10,179 bases of DNA from Bacteroidales bacterium UBA4073. Lineage in GTDB: Bacteria > Bacteroidota > Bacteroidia > Bacteroidales > Tenuifilaceae. The stretch spans positions 14,188 to 24,366 of the forward strand of contig DFYV01000122.1 of the NCBI GenBank assembly GCA_002383425.1. Direction: 5' to 3'. This document shows, piece after piece, positions 1 to 6,752 of this stretch. Every line of letters starts with the position of its first letter. The stretch's first letter is position 1. Under the pieces are notes generated by a model, which had not been told where the DNA came from, did not search any database, and was given only the letters and a program-made list of their open reading frames with translations. Both the position numbers and the translations under genes were made by a program.

Positions 1-1743
1 CATGGTTACCGCGATTTCAAAATCCTTGGCGATTCAATGTACGTCATTAATCCCAAAAGGATTGGCATTCATTTCAAGATTTTTGAAGGGCCCCAGTACC
101 ATATCCGTAATATTGAATGGGTTGGTAATACCAAACTTCCTTCCGAAGCGCTTACTGCCATACTGGGCATGAATAAAGGTGATGTGTACGACCGAAGTTT
201 ACTTGAAAAACGACTTTTTACCGATGAGAACTCCATTTCGACCGTTTACATGGACGATGGATACCTGTTCTTCCAGCTTGAACCGGTTGAGGTTCAAATT
301 CAAAATGATTCAGTTGACCTTGAAATGCGAATTTACGAGGGCGATCAGGCAACGGTAAACCGGGTAATAATAACCGGTAATACCAAAACCAATGAGCATG
401 TAATACGCCGTGAAATATGGTCAAAACCCGGTTACCTGTTTAGCAAATCCGAAATCACACGAACCCTCAGGGAACTCGGTCAAATGGGGCATTTTGATCC
501 TGAAAAGTTGGGGATCGACCCTATTCCCAACCAGGCCGATGGAACCGTTGACCTGAAGTACTCCGTTGAAGAAAAGGCAAACGACCAGCTGGAGGTATCC
601 GGTGGCTGGGGAAACAATATGTTTGTTGGAACAATTGGCATTCGCTTCTCAAACTTCTCAGCACGCAGAATTTTCGATAAGGATGCATGGCGCCCAGTTC
701 CATCGGGCGATAGCCAGTCGCTATCCCTTCGAGCATCAACAAACGGAACCTACTATAAAGCCTTTAGCCTCTCATTCACTGAACCATGGTTGGGCGGTCG
801 TAAACCCACTAACTTTTCTTTCTCCCTATATAGAACCCTCCAATCGGGGGGAGTTGACTACTTTTACCAGACCAGCAATCAGTATTTTCAGGTTACTGGA
901 GCTTCGGTTGGTATTGGTACCCGTTTGAAGTGGCCCGACGATTACTTTACCATTTACAACGAGCTGGGAATCCAAAACTACAAGCTTAGCAACTGGGCTG
1001 GTTACTTCATTTTTACCGATGGCCAATCGAACAACCTGAGCTACAAGGTAACCCTTGGTCGTAACTCAACCGACCAGATGATTTACCCGCGTACCGGTTC
1101 AAACTTCTCGCTATCGCTTCAGATTACTCCCCCGTACTCACTTTTCAACGGTAAGGATTACACTGAACCCATGCCCGACTCGGAAAAGTATAAATGGATT
1201 GAATACCACAAGTGGACAGGTAGAATACAATGGTATATCCCTTTGGTAGAAAAGCTGGTTCTTTACACAAACTTCCAACTGGGGGTTATTGGATATTTCA
1301 ATAAAGACCTTGGACACTCACCATTCGAGGGATTCGACCTGGGAGGTGATGGAATGTCGGGTTACAACCTCTACGGTAAGGAGACAATTGGCTTAAGGGG
1401 TTACCAGAATGGCTCACTCACCCCGTATGTTAGGGTTGGTTCTAGCATGGTAGGCAATGCTCACCTATATGACAAATACACCGTTGAGATACGTTACCCC
1501 ATCTCGTTAAATCCTCAAGCTGCAATTTACCTGCTCACCTTCTTTGAAGCTGGAAATGCCTGGCAGAATGCCGGCGAATTCAATCCTTTCAATGTTCATC
1601 GATCGGCTGGGGTGGGCGCTCGTTTTTTCCTACCCATGCTGGGGATGTTAGGGGTTGACTGGGGATATGGGTTTGACGAAGTTCCCGGACGACCCGATGC
1701 CCATAAAGGGCAGTTCCATTTTATTATTGGCATGCCTTTCTAA
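1..1743 (+). CDS. bamA: Outer-membrane protein assembly factor BamA (5' truncated)
   Basis: BamA is the central Omp85-family subunit of the BAM complex, which folds and inserts beta-barrel proteins into the outer membrane. The reading frame is open from base 1 (it begins HGYRDF), so the gene starts before the window; 580 codons are visible. Family knowledge suggests the missing part holds the signal peptide and first POTRA domains. Two POTRA domains are visible, each starting with an EG...I...GN-type pattern: about residues 34-105 (YHIRNIEWVGNTKL) and 106-180 (VNRVIITGNTKT). The rest is a beta-barrel of alternating aromatic strands. RGY at visible residues 466-468 matches the conserved (V)RGF/Y motif of barrel loop 6, and the protein ends in an aromatic beta-signal-like FHFIIGMPF. 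Two skp-like chaperone genes follow, as usual in Bacteroidota. Identification is firm; only the 5' end is missing. Confidence 0.96.
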   Translation, partial: HGYRDFKILGDSMYVINPKRIGIHFKIFEGPQYHIRNIEWVGNTKLPSEALTAILGMNKGDVYDRSLLEKRLFTDENSISTVYMDDGYLFFQLEPVEVQIQNDSVDLEMRIYEGDQATVNRVIITGNTKTNEHVIRREIWSKPGYLFSKSEITRTLRELGQMGHFDPEKLGIDPIPNQADGTVDLKYSVEEKANDQLEVSGGWGNNMFVGTIGIRFSNFSARRIFDKDAWRPVPSGDSQSLSLRASTNGTYYKAFSLSFTEPWLGGRKPTNFSFSLYRTLQSGGVDYFYQTSNQYFQVTGASVGIGTRLKWPDDYFTIYNELGIQNYKLSNWAGYFIFTDGQSNNLSYKVTLGRNSTDQMIYPRTGSNFSLSLQITPPYSLFNGKDYTEPMPDSEKYKWIEYHKWTGRIQWYIPLVEKLVLYTNFQLGVIGYFNKDLGHSPFEGFDLGGDGMSGYNLYGKETIGLRGYQNGSLTPYVRVGSSMVGNAHLYDKYTVEIRYPISLNPQAAIYLLTFFEAGNAWQNAGEFNPFNVHRSAGVGARFFLPMLGMLGVDWGYGFDEVPGRPDAHKGQFHFIIGMPF

Positions 1744-1810
1744 TAGCATGTGGCATAAATTGATAAACCTGGTATATAAATTGTTCATTTAACTTTACAC
1801 GTAAAAAGCC

Positions 1811-2320
1811 ATGAAGAGAATTATTCTGATACTTGTTGCCCTAACCATCGGGCTTGGAGCGAGTGCCCAAAAATTTGCATTCGTTGATACCGAGTACATC
1901 TTAAAAAAAATTCCTTCGTACAAGGCAGCACAGGAACAGCTCGACAAACTCTCAGAACAATACCAGAAAGAGATTGAGGAAAAGTATGCCGAGGTTGATA
2001 AGATGTACAAGGATTATCAAACCGAAAAAGTCCTTCTTACCGAAGAAATGAAGAAAAAGCGTGAGGATGATATAATTGCGCGCGAAAGGCAAGTTAAAGA
2101 GTTACAAATGAAGTACTTTGGACGCGATGGAATGCTTTTCAAAAAACGCGAGGAATTGGTTAAACCTATTCAAGATCAGGTTTTTAATGCTATAAAGGAA
2201 ATTGCCATTGAAGGCGGATACGCTGTTATTTTTGATGCCTCTGCTTCGCCTAACATGATTTATACCAATCCACGATTCGATAAAAGTGAGGAAGTTTTAC
2301 AACGGTTAGGCTTCAAATAA
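1811..2320 (+). CDS. OmpH/Skp-family periplasmic chaperone, first copy
   Basis: This is a 169-residue OmpH/Skp-family protein, a periplasmic holdase that keeps unfolded outer-membrane proteins soluble on the way to BamA. The N-terminus MKRIILILVALTIGLGASAQ is a classic Sec signal peptide with probable cleavage after ASA. The mature protein opens with KFAFVDTEYILKKIPSY, the typical Skp start (F-VD---I), followed by a long charged coiled-coil region (about residues 36-125, rich in E, K and Q) that forms the family's tentacle helices. It ends with the returning strand GGYAVIFDAS. Length is normal for the family. It starts 67 nt after bamA and ends 38 nt before a paralogue. The start is preceded by an A-rich leader, not a strong Shine-Dalgarno site. 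The two copies are clearly diverged, so they are an old duplication. Confidence 0.93.
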   Translation: MKRIILILVALTIGLGASAQKFAFVDTEYILKKIPSYKAAQEQLDKLSEQYQKEIEEKYAEVDKMYKDYQTEKVLLTEEMKKKREDDIIARERQVKELQMKYFGRDGMLFKKREELVKPIQDQVFNAIKEIAIEGGYAVIFDASASPNMIYTNPRFDKSEEVLQRLGFK

Positions 2321-2326
2321 TTTTTA

Positions 2327-2334
2327 TATATTTG
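2327..2334 (+). promoter_or_regulatory. Bacteroidota-type -7 promoter element
   Basis: TATATTTG is an exact match to the TAnnTTTG -7 consensus recognised by the primary sigma factor of Bacteroidota. It lies 24 nt before the ATG of the second ompH-like gene, giving a short A-rich leader. The -33 element is weak: only GGTTAGG lies at the expected distance near 2304-2310. It may provide an internal promoter for the second chaperone. Confidence 0.45.
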
Positions 2335-2358
2335 CTACTAAACTAAAAACAATAAACA

Positions 2359-2877
2359 ATGAGAAAGATTTTTGCATTTGCCATAGTTACAGCACTCACG
2401 TTTGGTGTTTCAGGGGTCATAGCTCAGAGTTACAAATTTGGACATATCGATAGTCAGGAAATTTTAAAGGTAATGCCCGATATGGATAGCGCCCAGGCAA
2501 AAATTACAAATTATGCCGAATCGCTTCAGGCGCAAATAGAGGAATTGCAGGTGGAATTTAATAAGAAATACCAGGATTATCTCCAAAAGCGCAGCACTTT
2601 TACCGATGCAATTCGTGAGATGAAGGAAAAGGAACTCACCGATATGCAGCAAAGAGCTCAGGAATACCAGCAGGTTGCCGAGCAGGATTACCAGCGCTAT
2701 CAGGCTGAAACCATGAAACCTGTTATCGACAAAGCCGATGCAGCCATTAAAAAGGTTGCTAAAGCCAACGGCTTTACCTACATTTTTGATACCAGCTCAG
2801 GGGTTCTGCTCTACTTCTCGGAGCAAAGTATCGATATTACACCGCTGGTTAAGAAAGAGTTAGGCATAACCGAGTAG
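2359..2877 (+). CDS. OmpH/Skp-family periplasmic chaperone, second copy
   Basis: This 172-residue protein is a paralogue of the gene just upstream. A signal peptide (MRKIFAFAIVTALTFGVSGV, probable cleavage after VIA before QSYKF) is followed by the Skp-type opening YKFGHIDSQEILKVMP, a coiled-coil stretch rich in Q, E and K (about residues 48-120), and a closing segment ANGFTYIFDTSSGVLLY that matches the end of the first copy. It should act in the periplasm as an outer-membrane protein chaperone feeding BamA. A good TAnnTTTG -7 element lies between the two copies, so this gene may have its own promoter besides readthrough from bamA. The 286-nt spacer downstream holds inverted repeats. Why Bacteroidota keep two copies cannot be read from the sequence; different client sets or hetero-oligomers are possible. 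Confidence 0.93.
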   Translation: MRKIFAFAIVTALTFGVSGVIAQSYKFGHIDSQEILKVMPDMDSAQAKITNYAESLQAQIEELQVEFNKKYQDYLQKRSTFTDAIREMKEKELTDMQQRAQEYQQVAEQDYQRYQAETMKPVIDKADAAIKKVAKANGFTYIFDTSSGVLLYFSEQSIDITPLVKKELGITE

Positions 2878-2928
2878 CAGGATACGTTCCTATACTCAAA
2901 GGGGGTAAACCGAACGGCTTGTATTCAC

Positions 2929-2952
2929 GAAGTCCCGATTTATCGAGATTTC
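2929..2952. other. Imperfect hairpin downstream of the second ompH-like gene
   Basis: The 11-nt arms 2929-2939 (GAAGTCCCGAT) and 2942-2952 (ATCGAGATTTC) form a stem with nine Watson-Crick pairs, one G-T pair and one C-A mismatch around a 2-nt loop. It lies 52 nt after the stop codon. No T run follows, so it is not a standard intrinsic terminator; it may be a processing or 3'-end stabilising structure, or a decayed intergenic repeat. Confidence 0.35.
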
Positions 2953-2997
2953 CAGAAATGCAGTTTAGTCGCTTCATAGCAAGTGGAAAAACCTAAG

Positions 2998-3082
2998 ATA
3001 GTAGCGAGTAGATAGTAGATAGTATGTCAATGATTAATTTGAAAACAACTAAAAAACCTCGCTACTCGCTACTCGCTACTAT
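2998..3082. repeat. Inverted repeat built from 7-bp units
   Basis: The arms 2998-3022 and 3058-3082 are reverse complements at 21 of 25 positions; the outer 14 bp (ATAGTAGCGAGTAG against CTACTCGCTACTAT) match perfectly. The loop is 35 nt. Both arms are tandem heptamers: GTAGCGA, GTAGATA, GTAGATA on the left and three TCGCTAC units (3059-3079) on the right. The four mismatches are two AT/CG dinucleotide swaps at the same place in successive units. It lies in the ompH-murI spacer and might act as a bidirectional 3' structure, but no T run follows. Confidence 0.75.
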
Positions 3083-3163
3083 GACCCCTTTTTGCGTTCT
3101 GCATTCCGCCATTGCCCTTAATATCGTTCGTTTAATCCCTATTTTATTTGCAGTTGAAAACCT

Positions 3164-3976
3164 ATGATAGGGAATTGCAATCCAGTAGGAATTTTCGATT
3201 CGGGCGCAGGAGGGCTCACAGTTCTCAGTGAACTCGTTAAGCTGATGCCCGGTGAAAGTTACATTTACTTTGCCGACTCGGCCAATTGCCCTTACGGTTC
3301 AAAACCTGCCGAAGAAATCGTAAAGCTATCGGACAAAATAACCCAATTCCTCATTTCAAAAGGCTGCAAAATAATTGTAGTAGCTTGTAATACTGCCACA
3401 GCAGCTGCCATTGACCACTTGCGGGCTTCGTACAGCATTCCTTTTATAGGCATGGAACCAGCAATAAAACCTGCCTCGCTAAACACAAAAACAAAAAGTA
3501 TTGGAGTATTGGCAACAGCTGGAACCTTTAAGGGTCGCCTATACATTGAAACAAGCCGCAGGTATGCCACCGATGTAAACGTATGCTACCAGGTTGGCGA
3601 GGGTTTAGTTGAGCTGGTTGAGGCTGGCAAGGCCAATTCCCCTGAGGCCGAAGAACTCCTTCACAGGTATATTGACCCTATGGTTGATTGTAACATCGAC
3701 CAGCTGGTTCTGGGTTGTACCCATTACCCTTTCCTTAAACCCGTCCTGAAAAGAATTTTACCAAACCATATCACCATTGTCGATCCTGCTCCAGCTGTAG
3801 CATTGCATGCCAAAAGGGTAGCCGAAAATCAGAGCTTACTTTGCAAAGCCAATCACTCCGGTAAAACCCAAATATCATTTTACTCGAGCAGTAAAACCGA
3901 TGTCCTAAAAAAACTTGTAGGCTTGAGTATTAAGGAAGTAATCGATGATATTTACTTCGACAATATCAAGCTCTAA
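3164..3976 (+). CDS. murI: Glutamate racemase MurI
   Basis: MurI interconverts L- and D-glutamate without a cofactor and supplies D-glutamate for the peptidoglycan stem peptide in the cytoplasm. The 270-residue product has the usual family length and all signature motifs: GIFDSGAGGLTVL with D12-S13, the substrate loop NCPYGSKP (41-48), the first catalytic cysteine in VVACNTAT (C75), GMEPAIKPA (96-104), and the second catalytic cysteine and neighbouring histidine in LGCTHYPFL (C185, H187). It should be enzymatically active. The start ATG precedes the DSG motif at the normal distance. An AT-rich near match to a -7 box (TTTATTTG, 3143-3150) lies just upstream, but no convincing -33 element accompanies it. 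The 286-nt spacer to the ompH-like gene suggests a separate transcript, although the gene order itself is conserved in Bacteroidota. Confidence 0.97.
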   Translation: MIGNCNPVGIFDSGAGGLTVLSELVKLMPGESYIYFADSANCPYGSKPAEEIVKLSDKITQFLISKGCKIIVVACNTATAAAIDHLRASYSIPFIGMEPAIKPASLNTKTKSIGVLATAGTFKGRLYIETSRRYATDVNVCYQVGEGLVELVEAGKANSPEAEELLHRYIDPMVDCNIDQLVLGCTHYPFLKPVLKRILPNHITIVDPAPAVALHAKRVAENQSLLCKANHSGKTQISFYSSSKTDVLKKLVGLSIKEVIDDIYFDNIKL

Positions 3977-4105
3977 AACCATATGATATCTTCGATACGT
4001 GTATAAAAAGCATGTTTTATTTTATCAAAACAAGTTATGTTTTTAATTGTCAGCATTTTACAAAACGTTGTGAAATTAACATATGACTCTTATTTTCAAT
4101 GTTTT

Positions 4106-4174
4106 AACTTTATAAACTTTCAACTTTATCAACTTTATGAACTTTATAAACTTTACAAACTTTATACTTTATAG
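4106..4174. repeat. 9-bp tandem array (AACTTTATA-type)
   Basis: Units read AACTTTATA (4106), AACTTTC (7 bp, 4115), AACTTTATC (4122), AACTTTATG (4131), AACTTTATA (4140), AACTTTACA (4149) and AACTTTATA (4158), then a partial CTTTATAG to 4174. It lies 34-102 nt before the nucleoside kinase start, so it falls in that gene's promoter/leader region. Several units contain TA..CTTTA patterns reminiscent of a Bacteroidota -7 box. Copy-number change by slippage could shift promoter spacing; that is inference. Confidence 0.8.
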
Positions 4175-4185
4175 ACCGAACTCAT
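4167..4185 (+). repeat. 19-bp dispersed motif, copy 1
   Basis: CTTTATAGACCGAACTCAT matches the motif at 6345-6363 at 17 of 19 positions, and the same motif occurs inverted at 6152-6170. It overlaps the end of the 9-bp array and lies 23 nt before the nucleoside kinase start. Consensus over the three copies is CTTTWTAGACYGRRCTCAT. Its role is unknown: a regulator site or the end of a small mobile element are both possible. Confidence 0.6.
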
Positions 4186-4207
4186 CTTTATTAAAAAAAT
4201 AAAACGT

Positions 4208-5878
4208 ATGTACAAAGAAGTAGAAATAGTTATTGAGAATACTGGTCAAAAGGTACGGGTTACCCCAGGACATTCACTTCTGGAAATTTCAAGAATATTC
4301 GAGATAAAGTCAGATTTTCAGATTCTTGGGGCAATGGTTAACAACCAGCTTAAGGAGCTCGATTATGAAGTTTTCACCCCTAAAACCATTCGTTACATTG
4401 ATATTACCCACCCTGCAGGAATGAGAATGTACCATCGGTCACTTTTTTTTCTGCTGCAAAAGGCTGTTCGCGACATTATACCGGGGGCTAAGGTACGAAT
4501 AGAACATTCTGTGTCAAAAGGCTTTTACTGCGAAATAGACGGTTGTACACAGCCCCTTGAACTACCTTTAATATTCAACATTTGCGATAGGATGCGTGAA
4601 CTTGTTGCTGCCGATTTGCCTTTTCGCCGCGATAAGGTTTTGACAGCCGATGCCATCAAACTATTTAAGGATTTAGGTTACAGCGATAAGGCGATGCTAT
4701 TCGAAACGCGCCCCTCCCTTTACACTTCGGTTTACTATTTAGGCGATATGGCCGACTACTTTTTTGGCAGCCTTGTGCCTTCTACCGGGTACCTGAAGGT
4801 ATTTGATATTACAAAGTATTACGATGGCATGCTGTTGAGGGTACCTAAACGTTTTAAACCCGACGAGGTTGAAGATGTGGTTATTCAAAATAAAATGTTT
4901 GAAATATTTCAGGAGTATAAGGATTGGCTGGAAATTTTAGGGGTTGAGAACGTAGGAGCCATAAACCAGGAGGTTGCCAGGGGCAATGCAAGTGAACTCA
5001 TCAAAATTTCGGAGGCCTTGCACGAGAAAAAGGTGGTTTACATAGCCGATAGAATCCACCTGCAACCCGAGCCGGTTCGATTGGTACTTATCTCCGGTCC
5101 TTCATCTTCGGGTAAAACTACCTTTGCCAAACGGTTAGCTATTCAGCTTAAGGTTAACGGATTAAAACCTTACACCGTATCGCTCGACAATTACTTTGTT
5201 GACAGGGAAAGAACACCAAAGGACGAAAACGGGAATTACGATTTTGAAGCACTGGAAGCACTTGATATTGAGCACTTCAATAACGATTTGGTTAAGCTGC
5301 TAAATGGCGAGGAAATAGAAATACCCAAGTTTTCATTTGAGGAGGGGAAACGATTTTATGATGGTACAAAGCTTAGAATCGACCCTAATGGCGTAATCAT
5401 AATAGAGGGAATACATGCGCTTAACCCCGCTCTTACGCATTTAATCCCTAATAGCCAGAAGTTTAAGATTTACGTTTCCGCATTAACATCAATTTCAATC
5501 GATGGCATAAATCGGATTGCCACCACCGATAACCGATTAATCAGGCGCATTGTTAGGGATTACCGCTACCGAGGCTATAGTGCACTCGATACTATCGGTC
5601 GATGGGAAAGTGTTCGCCGGGGTGAGGAAAAAAATATCTTCCCTTTTCAGGAAGAGGCCAACGTCATGTTTAACTCTGCCCTACTTTATGAGTTTAGCGT
5701 TTTGAAACCCTTTGCCGAGCCAATACTCCAGGAAGTTCCCCCAAATCGGGCTGAGTACGATGAAGCTCAACGTTTGCTTAAGTTCCTTAGCTACTTTACG
5801 CCAATATCGGAACGTGAAGTACCCCCCACATCCATCATCCGTGAGTTCTTGGGCGGAAGTACTTTTTCCTATAATTAG
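4208..5878 (+). CDS. Uridine-kinase-like nucleoside kinase with TGS and ThrRS-like N-terminal domains
   Basis: This 556-residue cytoplasmic protein joins an N-terminal TGS domain (about 1-62), a threonyl-tRNA-synthetase second-additional-domain-like region (about 70-200; YHRSLF at 75-80, EHSVSKGFYCE at 99-109) and a C-terminal uridine kinase/phosphoribulokinase P-loop domain. The kinase part shows Walker A GPSSSGKT (297-304), SLDNYFVD with the likely catalytic D327, the family segment YDFEALEALD, and a Walker-B-like IIIEG (397-401). Members are annotated as nucleoside kinases, expected to phosphorylate uridine, cytidine or a related nucleoside. In the SAD-like part the first editing-site histidine (H76) remains, but F80 replaces the second H of HxxxH, so tRNA-editing activity is unlikely; this is inference. 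Length and architecture are normal for the Bacteroidia family. It appears to be transcribed alone, with a hairpin plus T run downstream. The natural substrate is not shown by the sequence. Confidence 0.9.
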   Translation: MYKEVEIVIENTGQKVRVTPGHSLLEISRIFEIKSDFQILGAMVNNQLKELDYEVFTPKTIRYIDITHPAGMRMYHRSLFFLLQKAVRDIIPGAKVRIEHSVSKGFYCEIDGCTQPLELPLIFNICDRMRELVAADLPFRRDKVLTADAIKLFKDLGYSDKAMLFETRPSLYTSVYYLGDMADYFFGSLVPSTGYLKVFDITKYYDGMLLRVPKRFKPDEVEDVVIQNKMFEIFQEYKDWLEILGVENVGAINQEVARGNASELIKISEALHEKKVVYIADRIHLQPEPVRLVLISGPSSSGKTTFAKRLAIQLKVNGLKPYTVSLDNYFVDRERTPKDENGNYDFEALEALDIEHFNNDLVKLLNGEEIEIPKFSFEEGKRFYDGTKLRIDPNGVIIIEGIHALNPALTHLIPNSQKFKIYVSALTSISIDGINRIATTDNRLIRRIVRDYRYRGYSALDTIGRWESVRRGEEKNIFPFQEEANVMFNSALLYEFSVLKPFAEPILQEVPPNRAEYDEAQRLLKFLSYFTPISEREVPPTSIIREFLGGSTFSYN

Positions 5879-5923
5879 AGCACAAAGCTTTCAACATATC
5901 CTATCAAAAAGGGGATAAGAAAC

Positions 5924-5942
5924 AAATGCATCATGCATTTTT
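5924..5942 (+). terminator. Probable intrinsic terminator after the nucleoside kinase
   Basis: A perfect 7-bp stem AAATGCA/TGCATTT with a 3-nt loop TCA runs straight into a T stretch (5938-5942), 46 nt after the stop codon. The stem is AT-rich and therefore weak. A second small inverted repeat, TATCC (5897-5901) with GGATA (5913-5917), lies just upstream. Confidence 0.45.
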
Positions 5943-6030
5943 CAATAAGGTAATAAGGTTAATATTCATACGTAAATATTTTTGTGCTAAGGTTTAAATG
6001 TTTGGGAATAAGGTTTATAGCAAATATATC

Positions 6031-6114
6031 CGTTAGGCGTTAAACGTGAGTCGTTAAACGTTAGAAGTTGGGCGTTGGGCGTTTCACTTTTCACTTTTCA
6101 CGTTTAACGTTTTT
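6031..6114. repeat. Heptamer array CGTTnnn, 12 units
   Basis: Twelve consecutive 7-bp units keep one register without a gap: CGTTAGG, CGTTAAA, CGTGAGT, CGTTAAA, CGTTAGA, AGTTGGG, CGTTGGG, CGTTTCA, CTTTTCA, CTTTTCA, CGTTTAA, CGTTTTT. The units drift so that the two ends become complementary: CGTTAAACGTGA (6038-6049) is a perfect 12-bp inverted repeat of TCACGTTTAACG (6098-6109), with a 48-nt loop. CGTTAAA units recur at 9871-9891 and in the repeat copy at the window end. Confidence 0.8.
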
Positions 6115-6151
6115 AATGAAATTTGGCTTTTTATTCTGGACTCAAATATTT

Positions 6152-6363
6152 ATGAGCCCAGTCTAAAAAGCACCAAAAATGATAAATGCCATATATGGTT
6201 TTTTTTACCGCTTATAACATATTCTGGAAATAAAAATAGATATTTTTTGCCACGAATGCACGAATGTTTATTTATAATTCGTGAATTAGTGGCTTACTTT
6301 TTTGCCATGAATGCACGAATGTTTGTTTCATAGAAAGGCAATCACTTTTTAGACTGAACTCAT
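6152..6363. repeat. 212-bp MITE-like segment with 19-bp terminal inverted repeats
   Basis: The ends 6152-6170 and 6345-6363 are inverted copies of one motif matching at 17 of 19 positions; the right end reads CTTTTTAGACTGAACTCAT. No coding capacity lies between them. The interior has an imperfect hairpin (6249-6293) and a direct repeat. A solo copy of the end motif lies at 4167-4185. No convincing target-site duplication flanks the segment, so a mobile origin is only a suggestion. Confidence 0.45.
6243..6324. repeat. 27-bp direct repeat with an adjoining hairpin
   Basis: Copies 6243-6269 and 6298-6324 (T-run, then GCCAYGAATGCACGAATG) differ at one position. Each holds an 8-bp doublet, CAYGAATG-CACGAATG. 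The first copy also pairs with 6277-6293: arms 6249-6265 and 6277-6293 match at 15 of 17 positions with an 11-nt loop, an imperfect hairpin GCCAC...GTGGC. The second copy lacks the matching right arm, so it looks like a partial duplicate. Confidence 0.7.
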
Positions 6364-6400
6364 TTATTTCTCATTCAAACCTTACCCCCCATAATGCCTT

Positions 6401-6608
6401 CGTGCTATCGTGCTATCGTGCTATCGTTCCATCGTGCTATCGTGCCTTCGTTCCTTCGTTCCATCGTGCCTTCGTTCTATCGTGCTATCGTGCCATCGTT
6501 CCATCGTGCCATCGTTCCATCGTGCCTTCGTGCCTTCGTGCCTTCGTGCCTTCGTGCTATCGTGCTATCGTGCTATCGTGCTATCGTGCTATCGTGCATT
6601 CGTTCTTT
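6401..6608. repeat. Octamer tandem array, 26 units of CGTKCYWT
   Basis: Twenty-six 8-bp units run without a gap. They include ten CGTGCTAT, six CGTGCCTT, four CGTTCCAT and two CGTGCCAT; CGTTCCTT, CGTTCTAT, CGTGCATT and CGTTCTTT occur once each. The first unit is preceded by a decayed one (AATGCCTT). Variation is confined mostly to positions 4, 6 and 7, and identical units cluster (four CGTGCCTT then five CGTGCTAT at 6521-6592), as expected from local slippage or unequal exchange. The array ends 230 nt before the SPOR-domain gene. It has no spacers, so it is not a CRISPR. Confidence 0.92.
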
Positions 6609-6717
6609 TCGGAGCAGACTCTTAACTTATTATTTTACCCTGCATTTTTGAGCGGATACTTTTCAACAACTCAACTATATAATAATCAGGTATATAATGT
6701 TTTTTTGTTGGTAACAT

Positions 6718-6752
6718 CTTGACATTTTAAAGTATATAAATTTAGATTTTTG
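6718..6752 (+). promoter_or_regulatory. Candidate promoter of the SPOR/barrel gene pair
   Basis: CTTG (6718-6721) is followed after 21 nt by TAGATTTTTG (6743-6752), close to the Bacteroidota pattern TTG - about 19-21 nt - TAnnTTTG, though the -7 box is imperfect. It would give a leader of roughly 80 nt before 6839. A second weaker box, TAATATTG (6786-6793), lies nearer the gene. Confidence 0.35.

Noticed and set aside
1790..1797. Promoter -7 box for the first ompH-like gene (TAACTTTA)
   Set aside because: Imperfect box, and the nearest upstream TTG is about 27 nt away, too far; cotranscription with bamA is simpler.
2929..2952. Intrinsic terminator after the second ompH-like gene
   Set aside because: The stem is imperfect and no T run follows, so it is listed only as a hairpin.
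3143..3150. Promoter -7 box for murI (TTTATTTG)
   Set aside because: It deviates from TAnnTTTG at a key position, and no -33 element at suitable spacing was found.
3292..3570. Minus-strand open frame of 92 codons inside murI
   Set aside because: It is antisense to a fully conserved gene and shows no recognisable domain.
4003..4020. Terminator hairpin after murI (ATAAAA/TTTTAT)
   Set aside because: The 6-bp stem is entirely A-T in AT-rich DNA and is too weak to support.
6401..6608. CRISPR-like repeat array
   Set aside because: Units are 8 bp and contiguous, with no spacers and no cas genes nearby.
6394..6722. Three overlapping + strand open frames encoding serine/arginine-rich repeats (e.g. 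HRAIVPS)
   Set aside because: They exist only because the 8-bp unit lacks stop codons in every + frame; there is no conserved start context, and the frames run into unrelated DNA.
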